NCBI GenBank assembly: GCA_023229525.1
Contig: JALNZC010000002.1
Location: 62,001 to 126,000, forward strand
Reading direction: 5' to 3'
DNA: 64,000 bases
Source: Bacteroidales bacterium
Lineage (GTDB): Bacteria; Bacteroidota; Bacteroidia; Bacteroidales; FEN-979
The notes under the pieces are model-generated. The model saw only the letters and a list, made by a program, of their open reading frames with translations. It was not told where the DNA came from and ran no database searches. Position numbers and translations under genes: made by a program. Below, piece by piece: positions 9,915 through 19,509 of the stretch. Positions within the stretch are counted from its first letter, which is position 1. Each line of letters opens with the position of its first letter.

Positions 9915-10478
9915 TTATTTTGTTTTCGGTATCCAGCATACTTCCTGGGCGCCAAGATCTTTTCCGGTTTTCCTTGCCAGTACGAACAGGTAATCGGATA
10001 AACGGTTCAAAAAGTGAATTATTATTTCATCCACTGGACTGAATTGGTTCAGACGGATTACAGAACGTTCAGCGCACCTACATACTGTTCGTGCCACGTG
10101 ACAAATAGAGACCACCGGATGACCACCTGGAAGGATAAAATGCTGTAATAAAGGAAGTGCTTCATTCATTGCATCAATCTCGTTTTCAAGCAATATGATG
10201 ACTTCTTCTTTCAGAATCGGCAAATCACGGACTATTTTATCAGGATCACGGGCAATCAATGCCTCGGCGATGAACAGGTTTTCTTGTATGATAAGTAATA
10301 TCTCGCGGTAATGTGCATCGATATTCTGATCACGGACAAGCCCGATAAAGCTGTTCAATTCATCCAGGTTACCATAAGCTTCCACCCTCTCGTGACTTTT
10401 CGCAACACGAGCCCCACCCAGCAGAGAGGTTTCCCCCTTGTCGCCACCTTTTGTATAAATTTTAAATTTCTCAGCCAT
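9915..10478 (-). CDS. Cob(I)yrinic acid a,c-diamide adenosyltransferase (PduO-type)
   Basis: A 187-residue ATP:cob(I)alamin adenosyltransferase. The ATP-binding N-terminus YTKGGDKGETSLLGG, the EAYGNLDELNSFIGL helix and the arginine-rich RTVCRCAERSVIRL segment are signatures of the PduO family. It transfers the adenosyl group of ATP to cob(I)alamin. Start chosen at the ATG 12 nt inside the longest frame. A simple-word repeat (caggatgcaggat type) lies immediately upstream. Confidence 0.93.
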   Translation of the reverse strand: MAEKFKIYTKGGDKGETSLLGGARVAKSHERVEAYGNLDELNSFIGLVRDQNIDAHYREILLIIQENLFIAEALIARDPDKIVRDLPILKEEVIILLENEIDAMNEALPLLQHFILPGGHPVVSICHVARTVCRCAERSVIRLNQFSPVDEIIIHFLNRLSDYLFVLARKTGKDLGAQEVCWIPKTK

Positions 10479-10492
10479 ATCAAAGTTCAAAA

Positions 10493-10528
10493 CAGGATGC
10501 AGGATGCAAGATACAGGATACAGGATAT
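10493..10528. repeat. ggatRca simple-word repeat
   Basis: Tandem degenerate heptamers of the caggatg/caggata type in the gap upstream of the cobalamin adenosyltransferase. The same word recurs at 13589, 18301, 20601 and 63096. Confidence 0.8.
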
Positions 10529-10628
10529 CGATTATTGTTTATGATTTTCATTATAAATGAATGATAATGAGATTTATGTGTGAGAACACAAAGATAAGAA
10601 TAAATCTAAAATCGTAAATCTAAAATCG

Positions 10629-10636
10629 TAAATTTG
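10629..10636 (+). promoter_or_regulatory. Bacteroidota -7 promoter element
   Basis: TAAATTTG matches TAnnTTTG, 19 nt before the ATG at 10656. It is embedded in a run of the simple word atcgtaaatc. Confidence 0.45.
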
Positions 10637-10655
10637 TTATTAAATTGTAAGACCT

Positions 10656-11204
10656 ATGCATGCTTCTATTGATCAACCTTTTATTTTCCACCTTCTGGGT
10701 GGAGTCGTGCGTTTCATCTTTATATTTGGTGGCGCCTTTTTTCTGCTCTGGTATTATCTTAAGTATTCAAAAAAACTGGTACAATCTGCTATCACCCCGG
10801 ATGTTCAAAATATCCTACTTCCTTTGAAGTTGCAGGCATATGAAAGGTTTGTACTTTTCCTTGAGCGTATCCATCCCTCCAATCTTGTGATGCGGCTCAA
10901 CAATCCTGATCTAACATCCGGACAGTTGCAATCACTGCTGGTTCGTACCATCCGCGAAGAATTTGAATACAATCTTTCCCAGCAACTCTATGTTTCTACT
11001 CATACATGGGAATTGATCAAAAATGCCAAAGAGGAAATGGTGGCGCTGATCAATAAAGCATTCGCCAAAACCGGAGACCAGCTTATGGCCAACGACCTGG
11101 TCAAAACTATTTTTGAGGACGTGATCGAAAAAGGTAAATTACCATCGGAACTGGCACTCGATGAAATTAAGAAAGAGGTAAAAAACCAATTTCCACAGAG
11201 TTAA
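10656..11204 (+). CDS. Membrane-anchored protein of unknown function
   Basis: A 182-residue protein with one N-terminal transmembrane segment at residues ~11-33 (LGGVVRFIFIFGGAFFLLWYY) and a cytoplasmic, mostly helical remainder with charged repeats. I recognise no catalytic motif. The same-length single-TM helical protein recurs in Bacteroidota genomes as a hypothetical. It is flanked by non-coordinated genes and has its own TAnnTTTG element. Confidence 0.7.
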   Translation: MHASIDQPFIFHLLGGVVRFIFIFGGAFFLLWYYLKYSKKLVQSAITPDVQNILLPLKLQAYERFVLFLERIHPSNLVMRLNNPDLTSGQLQSLLVRTIREEFEYNLSQQLYVSTHTWELIKNAKEEMVALINKAFAKTGDQLMANDLVKTIFEDVIEKGKLPSELALDEIKKEVKNQFPQS

Positions 11205-11270
11205 TTCAGGTATTCATGCAATTGAACGGGAGATTGTTTGGGAACCTCCGATACTATTCAACAGAGTGGT

Positions 11271-11888
11271 TTATTTTTTAAAGCGGTAAGCAATTGTAAT
11301 ACTGGCCACCGTATTTGTAAAACCGAAAGAAAAATTACTGGTTGTCATTTCCTGAGAATATGTATTCTGCTCATATTTTACCACACCATAAGTGTATACT
11401 ATGGAAGGATTTATTTCGGCAGAAATCACCAGGACATCATTTACAATATACCCGGCACCAATCTGCAATGAAACGAGCGGTGAAACTGACCACATTGTAG
11501 TTTTGGAGTCATTTACGTATCCTTCTTGCTGGTTTTTCCCAAAGCTATAACTGCATCCGCCATCAAGTCCCCAAAGGAAATATAAGCTTTTTACAAGTGG
11601 AATTCTTCGTTCAAAGCCAAGGCGAATACCAACCCCGCAGTTTGTCAGTTTGTTATCCAATGAATCCTCCTTGCGACCCCAACTTTTATTCAATCCGAGA
11701 TTCAGGGATAGCAGACTCAGTCTGAACATGGTATTGGATTTGCCTGTTTTGTAGTTGATCCCGAATGAGTTTAAACCGGAAAAGTTCAAACCGATTTCAT
11801 GGTTGCGTAAGGGTTTTTCAGTTTGTCCGATGCTTAGCAATGGGAAGCAAAATACTAAAATTAAAACTGCAATAAATAGTCTTTTCAT
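11271..11888 (-). CDS. Predicted outer-membrane beta-barrel protein
   Basis: A 205-residue protein with a signal peptide (residues 1 to ~21: LFIAVLILVFCFPLLSIGQT) and alternating-hydrophobic beta strands rich in Gly, Tyr and Phe that end with ITIAYRFKK, a terminal aromatic strand typical of outer-membrane barrels. No family name can be given. It is transcribed alone. Confidence 0.7.
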   Translation of the reverse strand: MKRLFIAVLILVFCFPLLSIGQTEKPLRNHEIGLNFSGLNSFGINYKTGKSNTMFRLSLLSLNLGLNKSWGRKEDSLDNKLTNCGVGIRLGFERRIPLVKSLYFLWGLDGGCSYSFGKNQQEGYVNDSKTTMWSVSPLVSLQIGAGYIVNDVLVISAEINPSIVYTYGVVKYEQNTYSQEMTTSNFSFGFTNTVASITIAYRFKK

Positions 11889-11936
11889 GAGATTAGGTTG
11901 TTGGTTTGAATTATCGGGTTAGTTGTAATATGAAAA

Positions 11937-12773
11937 TCAATGATGTTTCAGCCTGTAATGGTACTGATATATTTCGGAAAAACCAAACTTTTTATATAAT
12001 TTTATTGCGGGGATATTATCAGTGAGTACCTGCAAATATGCTATTTCTGCACCCTGATTTCTTCCCCATTGCAGAATATTTGCTACAATCCGCATTCCCA
12101 GACCGGTATTCCGATAAGGTTGACCTACAACAATATCAAATAACCCGAGAAAATTTCTTTCCAGCACCCCCAATCCAACACCAAGCGTATTATCTCCCTG
12201 CATTACAGAAACCAGGCATTTCGGAGTGAGTGTTTGTTCCATGATATTTATATAGGATGACTTCCGTGAAGGATCAAATCCGTTCATACGGATAAATTCA
12301 TCGAGCCAACGAACATTTATGGTTTCTTCTATTGTTACTTTAACAGTTTCCGGATGATGAACGTTTTCAGGTTGGGGCGGCTTTGAAGGATCACAATTTT
12401 TTAACCCATCAAGCATACCGGACTCCTTCCTGTTCGCTTCATCCGTTGACACATTGTTCAGAACAGAAAATTGAAGGATTTGAAAAGAGATATGGGAATG
12501 AATAAAGTAGCCCCGTTTTTCAAGCCGCAGATCGATATCCTGTGGATCAGCGATGGATGTTATTTTAAAACATGGTGCAATGCCCTGATTTGTATACAGG
12601 CCTTCGCAAAAAGTGATCTTTTCATCAGGATCGATCGTAGAAGGATAGAGCATATTCACACTGTTGGAGCGTTTGGTCACACCGTTTGCAAATCGCAGAA
12701 GCCATCCGTCGTATTGCAAGGTTTGCAGGGCCGGCCAAGCGTTGTTGGAGATCTCTTCAAACCGCCGGATCAT
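11937..12773 (-). CDS. GNAT family N-acetyltransferase
   Basis: A 278-residue protein with a C-terminal GNAT domain: acetyl-CoA loop QPYRNTGLGMRIV (residues ~220-233) and the following GAEIAYLQVLTDNIPAIKLYKKFGF with the conserved N-x-x-A-x-x-L-Y-x-x-x-G-F. The N-terminal half (FEEISNNAWPALQTLQYDGWLLRFANGVTKR) is characteristic of a two-domain GNAT subfamily. Substrate unknown. Confidence 0.86.
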   Translation of the reverse strand: MIRRFEEISNNAWPALQTLQYDGWLLRFANGVTKRSNSVNMLYPSTIDPDEKITFCEGLYTNQGIAPCFKITSIADPQDIDLRLEKRGYFIHSHISFQILQFSVLNNVSTDEANRKESGMLDGLKNCDPSKPPQPENVHHPETVKVTIEETINVRWLDEFIRMNGFDPSRKSSYINIMEQTLTPKCLVSVMQGDNTLGVGLGVLERNFLGLFDIVVGQPYRNTGLGMRIVANILQWGRNQGAEIAYLQVLTDNIPAIKLYKKFGFSEIYQYHYRLKHH

Positions 12774-12859
12774 AATGAAAACTTAAAACTTAAAGTGTAA
12801 AGCTCAAAACTTTATTTCAAAAGTCAAAACAATTGATTTATCCTTAAATCCTCAAATCT

Positions 12860-13576
12860 TCAAATTTTCCCCCGTTTGAATCGCTGTTTCCCTTCTGGGG
12901 TCATCTTTTCACATGCATACTGAAAAATAAGCCTCGGTGAAGTATCTTTGTATTTCAATAAAAAAAATTCGGCAGGTTCTGGCTGTTTTTTCCAGGCTTC
13001 GCGCAGGAACCAGCCAAGTCCCTGATGTACTTCACGTTCGGGATCTTGCATCAGGGGTGCAATGAACTGGAACCAGGGTTGAAAATCACTGGAAAGTTTC
13101 ATTGGTTTGATCAGGCTGACGGCAGCCGCTCTTCGCTGGAATTTATTCTTAGCCGAACGCCAACCGGCAATACTATCCAAGGTTATGAACTCTTTTTTAA
13201 AAAAGAGCGCCATGATTTCTCCACAGATATAATCGGTATGTGCCCAGTTTGTAATGCCTATCGAAAACCAGCTTTCCACATCTTTAAAGGTATCGGGGGT
13301 CCACTGTTTGTGTAATTTCAGTGTCATCAGAATGGCCATGCTCACCTCTTCATATTTGGGAGACTTCACAAGGATCTCCGCCATAGATAAAACAGAAGGA
13401 AGATCCATTCCGGGCAATGCAAGGATTTCAGCCACTTTGGCCTCGAACATTCCGGAAGGTAACCCCCAGCCATTGTACCCCTCTTTAAAATAACGGGAAT
13501 ATTTCTGAACAATGGCAGGATCGGAATGCTCCATGCAAAATTCACGGAAGTTGTGGATGATTTCGTTAGTGTTCAT
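12860..13576 (-). CDS. DNA alkylation repair (AlkD/HEAT-repeat) family protein
   Basis: A 238-residue protein from the ATG at 13576. The longer open frame upstream is only the translated simple repeat (PVSCILY units) and is not coding. The helical-repeat organisation and the WSIGITNWAHTD-like segment match the AlkD-like family, of which AlkC/AlkD members excise alkylated bases. Catalytic competence is not shown by motif alone. The repeat array 13589-13665 lies 13 nt upstream of the start and probably contains its leader or promoter. Confidence 0.82.
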   Translation of the reverse strand: MNTNEIIHNFREFCMEHSDPAIVQKYSRYFKEGYNGWGLPSGMFEAKVAEILALPGMDLPSVLSMAEILVKSPKYEEVSMAILMTLKLHKQWTPDTFKDVESWFSIGITNWAHTDYICGEIMALFFKKEFITLDSIAGWRSAKNKFQRRAAAVSLIKPMKLSSDFQPWFQFIAPLMQDPEREVHQGLGWFLREAWKKQPEPAEFFLLKYKDTSPRLIFQYACEKMTPEGKQRFKRGKI

Positions 13577-13588
13577 AGGCTGGGTGTT

Positions 13589-13665
13589 GGATGCAGGATG
13601 CAGGATGCAGGATACAGGATACAGGATACAGGATACAGGATACAGGATACAGGATGCAGGATGCT
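13589..13665. repeat. ggatRca simple-word repeat array
   Basis: About eleven tandem heptamers alternating ggatgca and ggataca, directly upstream of the AlkD-like gene. The same word appears at four other sites in the host portion of the window. Confidence 0.9.
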
Positions 13666-13744
13666 GGGGACAAGATGTAAAATAATTAAGAGCTATCAAA
13701 TTTAGTAAATCTAAAACAAACAGATATAGTATACAACACGATTG

Positions 13745-16446
13745 TTATTCCGCAAGGTACTCCCGTGCTTTTTCCAATGCCTTAGGTATTCCTGCCGGAT
13801 TTTTTCCACCGGCCGTGGCAATGTGGGGTTGTCCGCCGCCACCGCCCTGGATCTCTTTAGCCAATTCCCGGATGATTTTCCCGGCATGCAGATCATGTTC
13901 CTTTACTAAATTATCAGCAAGCATAACGGTAAGCGAAGCTTTGCCTCCGTTTTCGGAAGCAAACACAAGAAATAAATTGGGGATTGCGCGATTCAGCTCA
14001 TGGGCCAGGTTCTTAACAGTTTCGGCATCAAGATCAACAAGGACAGCAAGGAAGTTGATTCCATTAATGGATTGCACCTGTGTTATATACTCTTCTTTGA
14101 GTTGGTGCAGCTTTAATTTCCCCAATTCAGCCACCTGGCGTCTCAACTCCTGGTTTTCTTCCTGTAGATTCTTAACGCCTTTTATAAGGTCTTTCGGATT
14201 TTTCAGCAGTTCGCCCACTTCGTCCAGAAGTGTTTCTTTCGCATTCCAGTATTTTTCTGCTTTTTCGGCAGTGATTGCTTCAATCCTTCGGATTCCAGCA
14301 GCGATGGCGCCTTCGGATATGATTTTAAACATTCCGATTTGCCCGGTCGCTGCAACGTGGGTTCCTCCGCAAAGTTCAACGGAGTAATCAGGATCAAAAA
14401 CGATAACGCGAACAAGGTCACCGTATTTCTCACCAAACAGTGCCATGGCTCCCATTTCACGCGCTTTCTCAATGGGAATTGCCCGTTCTTCCTTCAGGAT
14501 GATATTCTCACGGATTTTGGCATTCACCAGCGTTTCCACTTTCGTGATTTCTTCCTTTGTCATCCTGGCGAAATGAGTGAAATCGAACCGGAGATGCTGA
14601 TCATCGACAAGCGATCCTTTTTGTTCGACATGGGTACCCAGAATATTTCTCAGAGCAGCATGTAACAAGTGGGTCGCCGAATGGTTGTTGGCTGTATTTG
14701 TACGTTTTACAGTATCAACCCTGGCATCAACCGGCAAATTCGGATTGCTGAAAATGGAGGGTGTAATATGTATGAAAAGTTCATTTTCTTTGAGGGTATC
14801 CAATACTTCGAGTTTTTCTTCCCCCGATACCAGCCAACCCTTGTCGCCTACCTGACCACCGATTCCGCATAAAAAGGGGTTTTATCCAAAACGATGTGAT
14901 AATGCTCCCGGCCTTTGGTTGTAACCATGCGGAATTTGGTGATTCTGGAGTTAGTTTCCAACATATCGTATCCTTTAAATTCTGACATTCCGGCATCGCT
15001 TACTAAAACAGTCCAATCGGATGCATCCAATGTAGCATCCTGCCGCGAACGGGCTTTTTGTTCCTCCAATCCTTTTTTAAACCCTTCCATATCGACCGTC
15101 CACCCGAATTCCCGGGCCATGAGTTGCGTTAGATCGATGGGAAACCCGAACGTATCATAAAGTTCAAAGGCAAAAGCACCCGAAATAGCTGGTGAGCTGG
15201 TGAACTGGTGAGTTGGTGAGCCAATGAGTTGTTCAGTTTTGAAATTTGAATCGAGGTTTTGAATTTTGAGTTTTGAGTTTTGAACTGACTCAACATAATT
15301 ATTAAACCGTTGAATCCCTGCGGAAAGTGTTCTCATGAAAGCGGCTTCTTCTTCACGGACCACATTGTTTATCAACTTTTGTTGTGCAATAAGTTCGGGA
15401 AAAAACGGACCCATTTGGGCGACCAGAACGGGAAGCAACCTGTAAAGGAATGGTTCTTTGATCCCGAGAAACGTATATCCATAGCGAACTGCCCGCCGGA
15501 GGATGCGACGGATCACATAACCTGCTTTCACGTTCGATGGCAATTGTCCGTCGGCAATTGCAAAAGCTACGGCACGCAAGTGATCGGCTATGACCCGCAT
15601 AGCGATATCGGCTTTGGGATCTTTGCTGTATTCTATCCCCGCCTTCAACGCAATAGCTTGTATAATGGGTTGGAATACATCGGTATCGTAATTTGACTTT
15701 TTACCCTGCAACACCATACACAGGCGTTCGAATCCCATACCGGTATCAACATGTTTGTCCGGCAGTGGAACTAATTTTCCGTCCGACTGACGGTTAAATT
15801 CGATGAATACAAGGTTCCATATTTCGATAACAAACGGGTTCCCGGTATTGACAAGTGAGGCGCCCGGGATTTTATTACGGTCAGCATCTTCGCGGATATC
15901 AGCATGAATTTCCGAACAAGGGCCGCAGGGACCCGTATCACCCATCTCCCAGAAATTATCTTTTTTTGATCCGAACAGGATTTGTTCCTCTGGAATCATG
16001 GCTTTCCAGTACCCAAAGGCATCATCATCCCGTGACAATCCTTCGGTTTCATCCCCTTTAAAAACAGTAACATACAATCGTGTTTTATCAATTTTCAGGA
16101 CTTCTGTCAGCAGTTCCCATCCCCAGGAAATGGCTTCTTTTTTAAAATAATCTCCAAATGACCAATTACCAAGCATCTCGAACATGGTATGGTGATAAGT
16201 GTCATGGCCTACTTCCTCCAGATCGTTGTGTTTTCCCGACACCCGAAGACATTTCTGAGTATCGGCAATCCGCTTGAATTTAGCTTCCCGGTTACCAAGG
16301 AAAATATCCTTGAATTGGTTCATGCCGGCATTGGTGAACATCAAAGTAGGATCGTTTTTTATCACCATGGGGGCCGAGGCGACAATTTCATGTTGCTTCG
16401 ACCTGAAAAATTCGAGAAAGGTCTGTCGGATACTTGTAGAATCCAT
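13745..16446 (-). pseudogene. alaS: Alanyl-tRNA synthetase, single-base frameshift
   Basis: Two frames, 14848-16446 (aminoacylation domain, starting MDSTSIRQTFLEFF) and 13745-14803 (editing and C-Ala domains, with the HSATHLLHAALR zinc/editing motif and CGGTH), together form one ~900-residue AlaRS. The join falls where the conserved FYAESGGQVGDKG is expected: the sequence reads FYAESVVR-stop, and one added base between 14860 and 14861 restores SGGQVGDKG. Because alaS is normally essential and single-copy, a sequencing or assembly error is more likely than a real loss. A further oddity is a simple-repeat insertion (15188-15287) adding ~35 low-complexity residues before the ISGAFAFELYDTFGFP motif. 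Confidence 0.9.
15188..15287. repeat. Simple-word repeats inside alaS
   Basis: Tandem words ctggtgag/ttggtgag followed by ttttgagt/ttttgaat lie within the alaS coding frame. They encode a low-complexity loop (KLKIQNLDSNFKTEQ, then SPTHQFTSSP) absent from typical AlaRS. Confidence 0.8.
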
Positions 16447-16527
16447 CTAATTATAAGATTAACAATTCGTTAACAATCTTTAACATTTTTTAAAAACCCC
16501 AAACGGCTGCAAAGTTAATTATTTACT

Positions 16528-16535
16528 TAATTTTG
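16528..16535 (+). promoter_or_regulatory. Bacteroidota -7 promoter element
   Basis: TAATTTTG, 46 nt upstream of the M23 peptidase ATG at 16582. Confidence 0.5.
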
Positions 16536-16581
16536 TAGACGTTAGCTTGCCTGTTTTGATTAATTCTTTATTTAGCTATTG

Positions 16582-17556
16582 ATGAGCAAAGTAAAGTACA
16601 AATTCAATAAAAAATTATTAACTTTCGACCGGGTGCATACAACATTCCGGAAGAGGTTGTTGTATTTTTTCTCGCATTTATCAACAGGTGTTGTGTTTGC
16701 CGCAGCTGTGCTTATCCTGGCCTATAATTTTCTGGATTCTCCAAAGGAAAAGGCACAGAAACGGGAAATTGATGAATTAAAACTCCAATACCAGATTCTG
16801 AATGATCAGCTTGACAGGGCAACAAAGATAATGGCCGATTTGCAGGACCGGGATGATAATATTTACCGGGTGATTTTCGAAGCAGAGCCGATCCCGAATT
16901 CCATCCGGGAAGCGGGTATCGGTGGAATTGACCGATATGAGCCTCTGAAAGGCTATTCCAATTCTGATGTCGTAATCGAAACAGCAAAGAAAATGGACAG
17001 GATACTGGGAAAGCTTTATGTTCAGTCAAAATCTTTTGATGAAGTTTTTGGCCTTGCTAAAAATAAGGAAAAGATGCTGGCATGTATCCCGGCCATTCAG
17101 CCAGTGAACAATAAAGATTTGAGAAGGATCGGCTCTTATTTTGGCACCCGGATGGATCCTTTTTATAAAGTCAGGAAATTTCATGAAGGGATGGATTTTT
17201 CGGCATCGGTTGGTACCGAGATTTATGCAACCGGAAATGGTATCATTGTTGATGCCGGCCGGGATACCCAGGGAGGATATGGTAATGAAATAATCATTGA
17301 TCATGGTTATAATTATAAAACAGTGTATGCCCATCTTTCAAGGATTTTTGTTAAATCAGGTCAAAAAATATTGCGTGGACAAATCATTGGATATGTCGGC
17401 AACACTGGAAAATCAACATCCCCGCATCTCCATTATGAGGTACGGAGAAACGGCGTACCATTAAATCCTATTTATTTCTTTTTCAATGATTTAACATCAG
17501 AGCAATTTCAGATGATGTTGGACCTTTCTTCCCGGCCTTCTCAAACCATGGACTAA
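16582..17556 (+). CDS. M23 family metallopeptidase (peptidoglycan endopeptidase-like)
   Basis: A 324-residue protein from the ATG at 16582 (the preceding TTG is skipped). One transmembrane segment at ~33-52 anchors a coiled-coil region (~58-95) and a C-terminal LytM/M23 domain with the zinc ligands in HEGMDF and in HLHYE. The full metal site suggests real hydrolase activity in the periplasm, unlike degenerate EnvC/NlpD relatives. The M23 gene next to alaS and a MerR gene is a recurrent Bacteroidota arrangement. The MerR gene follows by 14 nt. Confidence 0.9.
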   Translation: MSKVKYKFNKKLLTFDRVHTTFRKRLLYFFSHLSTGVVFAAAVLILAYNFLDSPKEKAQKREIDELKLQYQILNDQLDRATKIMADLQDRDDNIYRVIFEAEPIPNSIREAGIGGIDRYEPLKGYSNSDVVIETAKKMDRILGKLYVQSKSFDEVFGLAKNKEKMLACIPAIQPVNNKDLRRIGSYFGTRMDPFYKVRKFHEGMDFSASVGTEIYATGNGIIVDAGRDTQGGYGNEIIIDHGYNYKTVYAHLSRIFVKSGQKILRGQIIGYVGNTGKSTSPHLHYEVRRNGVPLNPIYFFFNDLTSEQFQMMLDLSSRPSQTMD

Positions 17557-17570
17557 CGGAACTTCGGTTG

Positions 17571-17906
17571 ATGCTAAAAACAAACAAGAAAATAGAAAAA
17601 ATCTACTATTCCATTGGGGAAGTGGCTGAATTATTTGAGGTAAACACGTCGCTCATCCGATTTTGGGAGAAAGAATTTGATATTTTACAGCCACAAAAAA
17701 ACAAAAAGGGAAACCGGTTATTTACCCGGCAGGATTTAAATAACCTTCGTATCATTTATCATCTGGTGAAGGAGAGGGGGTATACGTTGCAGGGAGCAAA
17801 AGAAAAGCTTCGACAGAATAAAGAGGATGTTGGGAAACAGGTGGAGATCATCGATTCTCTTAATCAGATCAAGGGCTTCCTGCTTGATTTGAAAGAACAG
17901 ATGTAA
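17571..17906 (+). CDS. MerR family transcriptional regulator
   Basis: A 111-residue protein from the ATG at 17571. A winged helix typical of MerR is present: YYSIGEVAELFEVNTSLIRFWEKEF, then KNKKGNRLFTRQDLNNLRIIYHLVKERGYTL. The C-terminus is a short dimerisation helix without cysteine metal ligands, so no metal sensing is indicated. Its stop overlaps the next start (TAATG). Confidence 0.9.
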   Translation: MLKTNKKIEKIYYSIGEVAELFEVNTSLIRFWEKEFDILQPQKNKKGNRLFTRQDLNNLRIIYHLVKERGYTLQGAKEKLRQNKEDVGKQVEIIDSLNQIKGFLLDLKEQM

Positions 17907-18259
17907 TGCGGGAAACATCGATGCCGGGTTCAGCTTCATTTTTTGAAAATGTTTATGATGTCGTTCGTCAAATCCCGGCCGGCCGGGTCACATCGTATGG
18001 AGCAATTGCAGAATATCTGGGGTTGCGGGGGTCAGCCAGGATGGTTGGCTGGGCGATGAATGCAGCCCAGACACCGGACAACGATGTTCCTGCACACCGG
18101 GTAGTGAACCGAAACGGGATGCTTACCGGAAAACATCATTTCGGTGGTCCGTTGATAATGCAGCAACTTCTTGAGAGTGAGAATATAGAGATCATTGATG
18201 ACCAGGTGGTACGGTTCGGTGAATTGTTTTGGGATCCGGCTAAGGAGTTGACAAGTTAA
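17906..18259 (+). CDS. Alkyltransferase-like protein (ATL; MGMT fold without catalytic Cys)
   Basis: A 117-residue protein homologous to the DNA-binding domain of O6-alkylguanine-DNA alkyltransferase. It has the helix-turn-helix segment GRVTSYGAIAEYLG and the arginine-finger-like SARMVG. The active-site PCHR is PAHR here (VPAHRVVNRNG), so it cannot accept an alkyl group. ATL proteins bind alkylated guanine and hand it to nucleotide excision repair. It overlaps the MerR stop by 1 nt. Confidence 0.9.
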   Translation: MRETSMPGSASFFENVYDVVRQIPAGRVTSYGAIAEYLGLRGSARMVGWAMNAAQTPDNDVPAHRVVNRNGMLTGKHHFGGPLIMQQLLESENIEIIDDQVVRFGELFWDPAKELTS

Positions 18260-18300
18260 AAGTGAAAAGTGATAATGGATTTATTAAGTGAATTGCACAA

Positions 18301-18354
18301 CATCCTATATCCTGTATCGTGTATCCTGTATCCCGTATCCTGTATCCAGCGTCC
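18301..18354. repeat. ggatRca simple-word repeat (reverse orientation)
   Basis: The reverse-complement word tatcctg is repeated about seven times just upstream of the mrp promoter. Confidence 0.8.
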
Positions 18355-18360
18355 TTTTTT

Positions 18361-18368
18361 TAATTTTG
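18361..18368 (+). promoter_or_regulatory. Bacteroidota -7 promoter element for mrp
   Basis: TAATTTTG, 13 nt before the ATG at 18382, directly after a simple-repeat run. Confidence 0.55.
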
Positions 18369-18381
18369 TAGATGACATAAT

Positions 18382-19473
18382 ATGAATATAGAAATAAATA
18401 TCTCCCAAATAACTGAAGCGTTACGACATGTTGATGATCCCGATCTCCATCAAGACCTGGTAACGCTCAAAATGATCGAAAATATTCAGATCGAGAGTCC
18501 GGTCGTCCGTTTTGATGTTGTACTCACAACACCGGCTTGCCCGCTGAAAAACCAGATCCGACAAACCTGTATCGATGCTATCCATCAATATGTACATCCT
18601 GAGGTGGAAGTAGTTATAAACATGACTTCCCGGGTCACTTCAAGACGAAAAGAGACTGATTTGATGCTGAAAGATGTAAAGAATATTATCGCCGTTGGAT
18701 CCGGCAAAGGGGGTGTCGGAAAATCGACTGTGGCTGTAAATCTCGCAGTTGCCCTGTCTCAAACGGGTGCCCGCGTAGGCCTCATAGATGCTGATATTTA
18801 CGGACCTTCTGTCCCGATGATGTTCGGGATGGTCAATGAGCGCCCAAAGGGTTTCGATAAGGATGGAAAAACATTTGTCTATCCGTTTGAAAGGTTCGGA
18901 ATTAAAATATTATCCATAGGATTTTTTGTCGATCAATCGAAAGCCCTGATATGGCGAGGTCCGATGGCTTCGATGGCTCTGCGTCAGCTTTTTACGGATG
19001 CAGAATGGGGTACACTCGATTACATGATCGTTGACCTTCCACCCGGAACCGGCGATATTCCACTGACCCTGGTCCAGGATTTCCCACTCACAGGCGCGAT
19101 CATTGTGAGTACTCCGCAAGAAGTCGCTATTGCTGACGTGCGAAAAGCGGCCGATATGTTCCGTAATGATAAAATCCACATCCCGGTGCTCGGATTGGTC
19201 GAAAATATGTCATACTTTTCGCCACCTGATCAACCTGAGAAAAAGTATTATATCTTTGGTATGGGAGGATGCCGTAAATTTGCTGCAGAATTGAATATTC
19301 CTTTGCTGGGGCAAATACCGATCGTTGCTGCCATTGCCGAATCAGGTGATGCCGGAAATCCGGTTGCGACCGATCCGGAATCCCCGATAACCGCTACTTT
19401 TAATGAGTTGGCCGAAAAAGTAGCACAACAGATAGCGATAAGCAATACAATAAGGGAATCATTTGAAAATTGA
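18382..19473 (+). CDS. mrp: Mrp/NBP35 family Fe-S cluster carrier ATPase
   Basis: A 363-residue protein. The N-terminal DUF59/MIP18 domain (residues 1-~85) is followed by the deviant Walker A GSGKGGVGKSTVAVNLA and DADIYGPSVPMM. The CxxC pair that binds the bridging cluster in many Mrp proteins is not present at the usual place: after ENMSYF the sequence is SPPDQPEKKYYIFG, a variant common in Bacteroidota. The role is assembly or transfer of Fe-S clusters in the cytosol. A NifU-domain gene follows 36 nt later. Confidence 0.93.
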   Translation: MNIEINISQITEALRHVDDPDLHQDLVTLKMIENIQIESPVVRFDVVLTTPACPLKNQIRQTCIDAIHQYVHPEVEVVINMTSRVTSRRKETDLMLKDVKNIIAVGSGKGGVGKSTVAVNLAVALSQTGARVGLIDADIYGPSVPMMFGMVNERPKGFDKDGKTFVYPFERFGIKILSIGFFVDQSKALIWRGPMASMALRQLFTDAEWGTLDYMIVDLPPGTGDIPLTLVQDFPLTGAIIVSTPQEVAIADVRKAADMFRNDKIHIPVLGLVENMSYFSPPDQPEKKYYIFGMGGCRKFAAELNIPLLGQIPIVAAIAESGDAGNPVATDPESPITATFNELAEKVAQQIAISNTIRESFEN

Positions 19474-19509
19474 TAACTTAACCCGACCTAACTGATAATT
19501 CCAATAAAT

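Noticed and set aside
13577..13699. N-terminal extension of the AlkD-like protein
   Set aside because: The extra codons are only the translated ggatRca repeat (PVSCILY units); the ATG at 13576 is the natural start.
13745..14803. Separate AlaX-type editing protein
   Set aside because: It continues directly from the AlaRS catalytic domain with a one-base shift at a conserved motif, so it is part of a single alaS.
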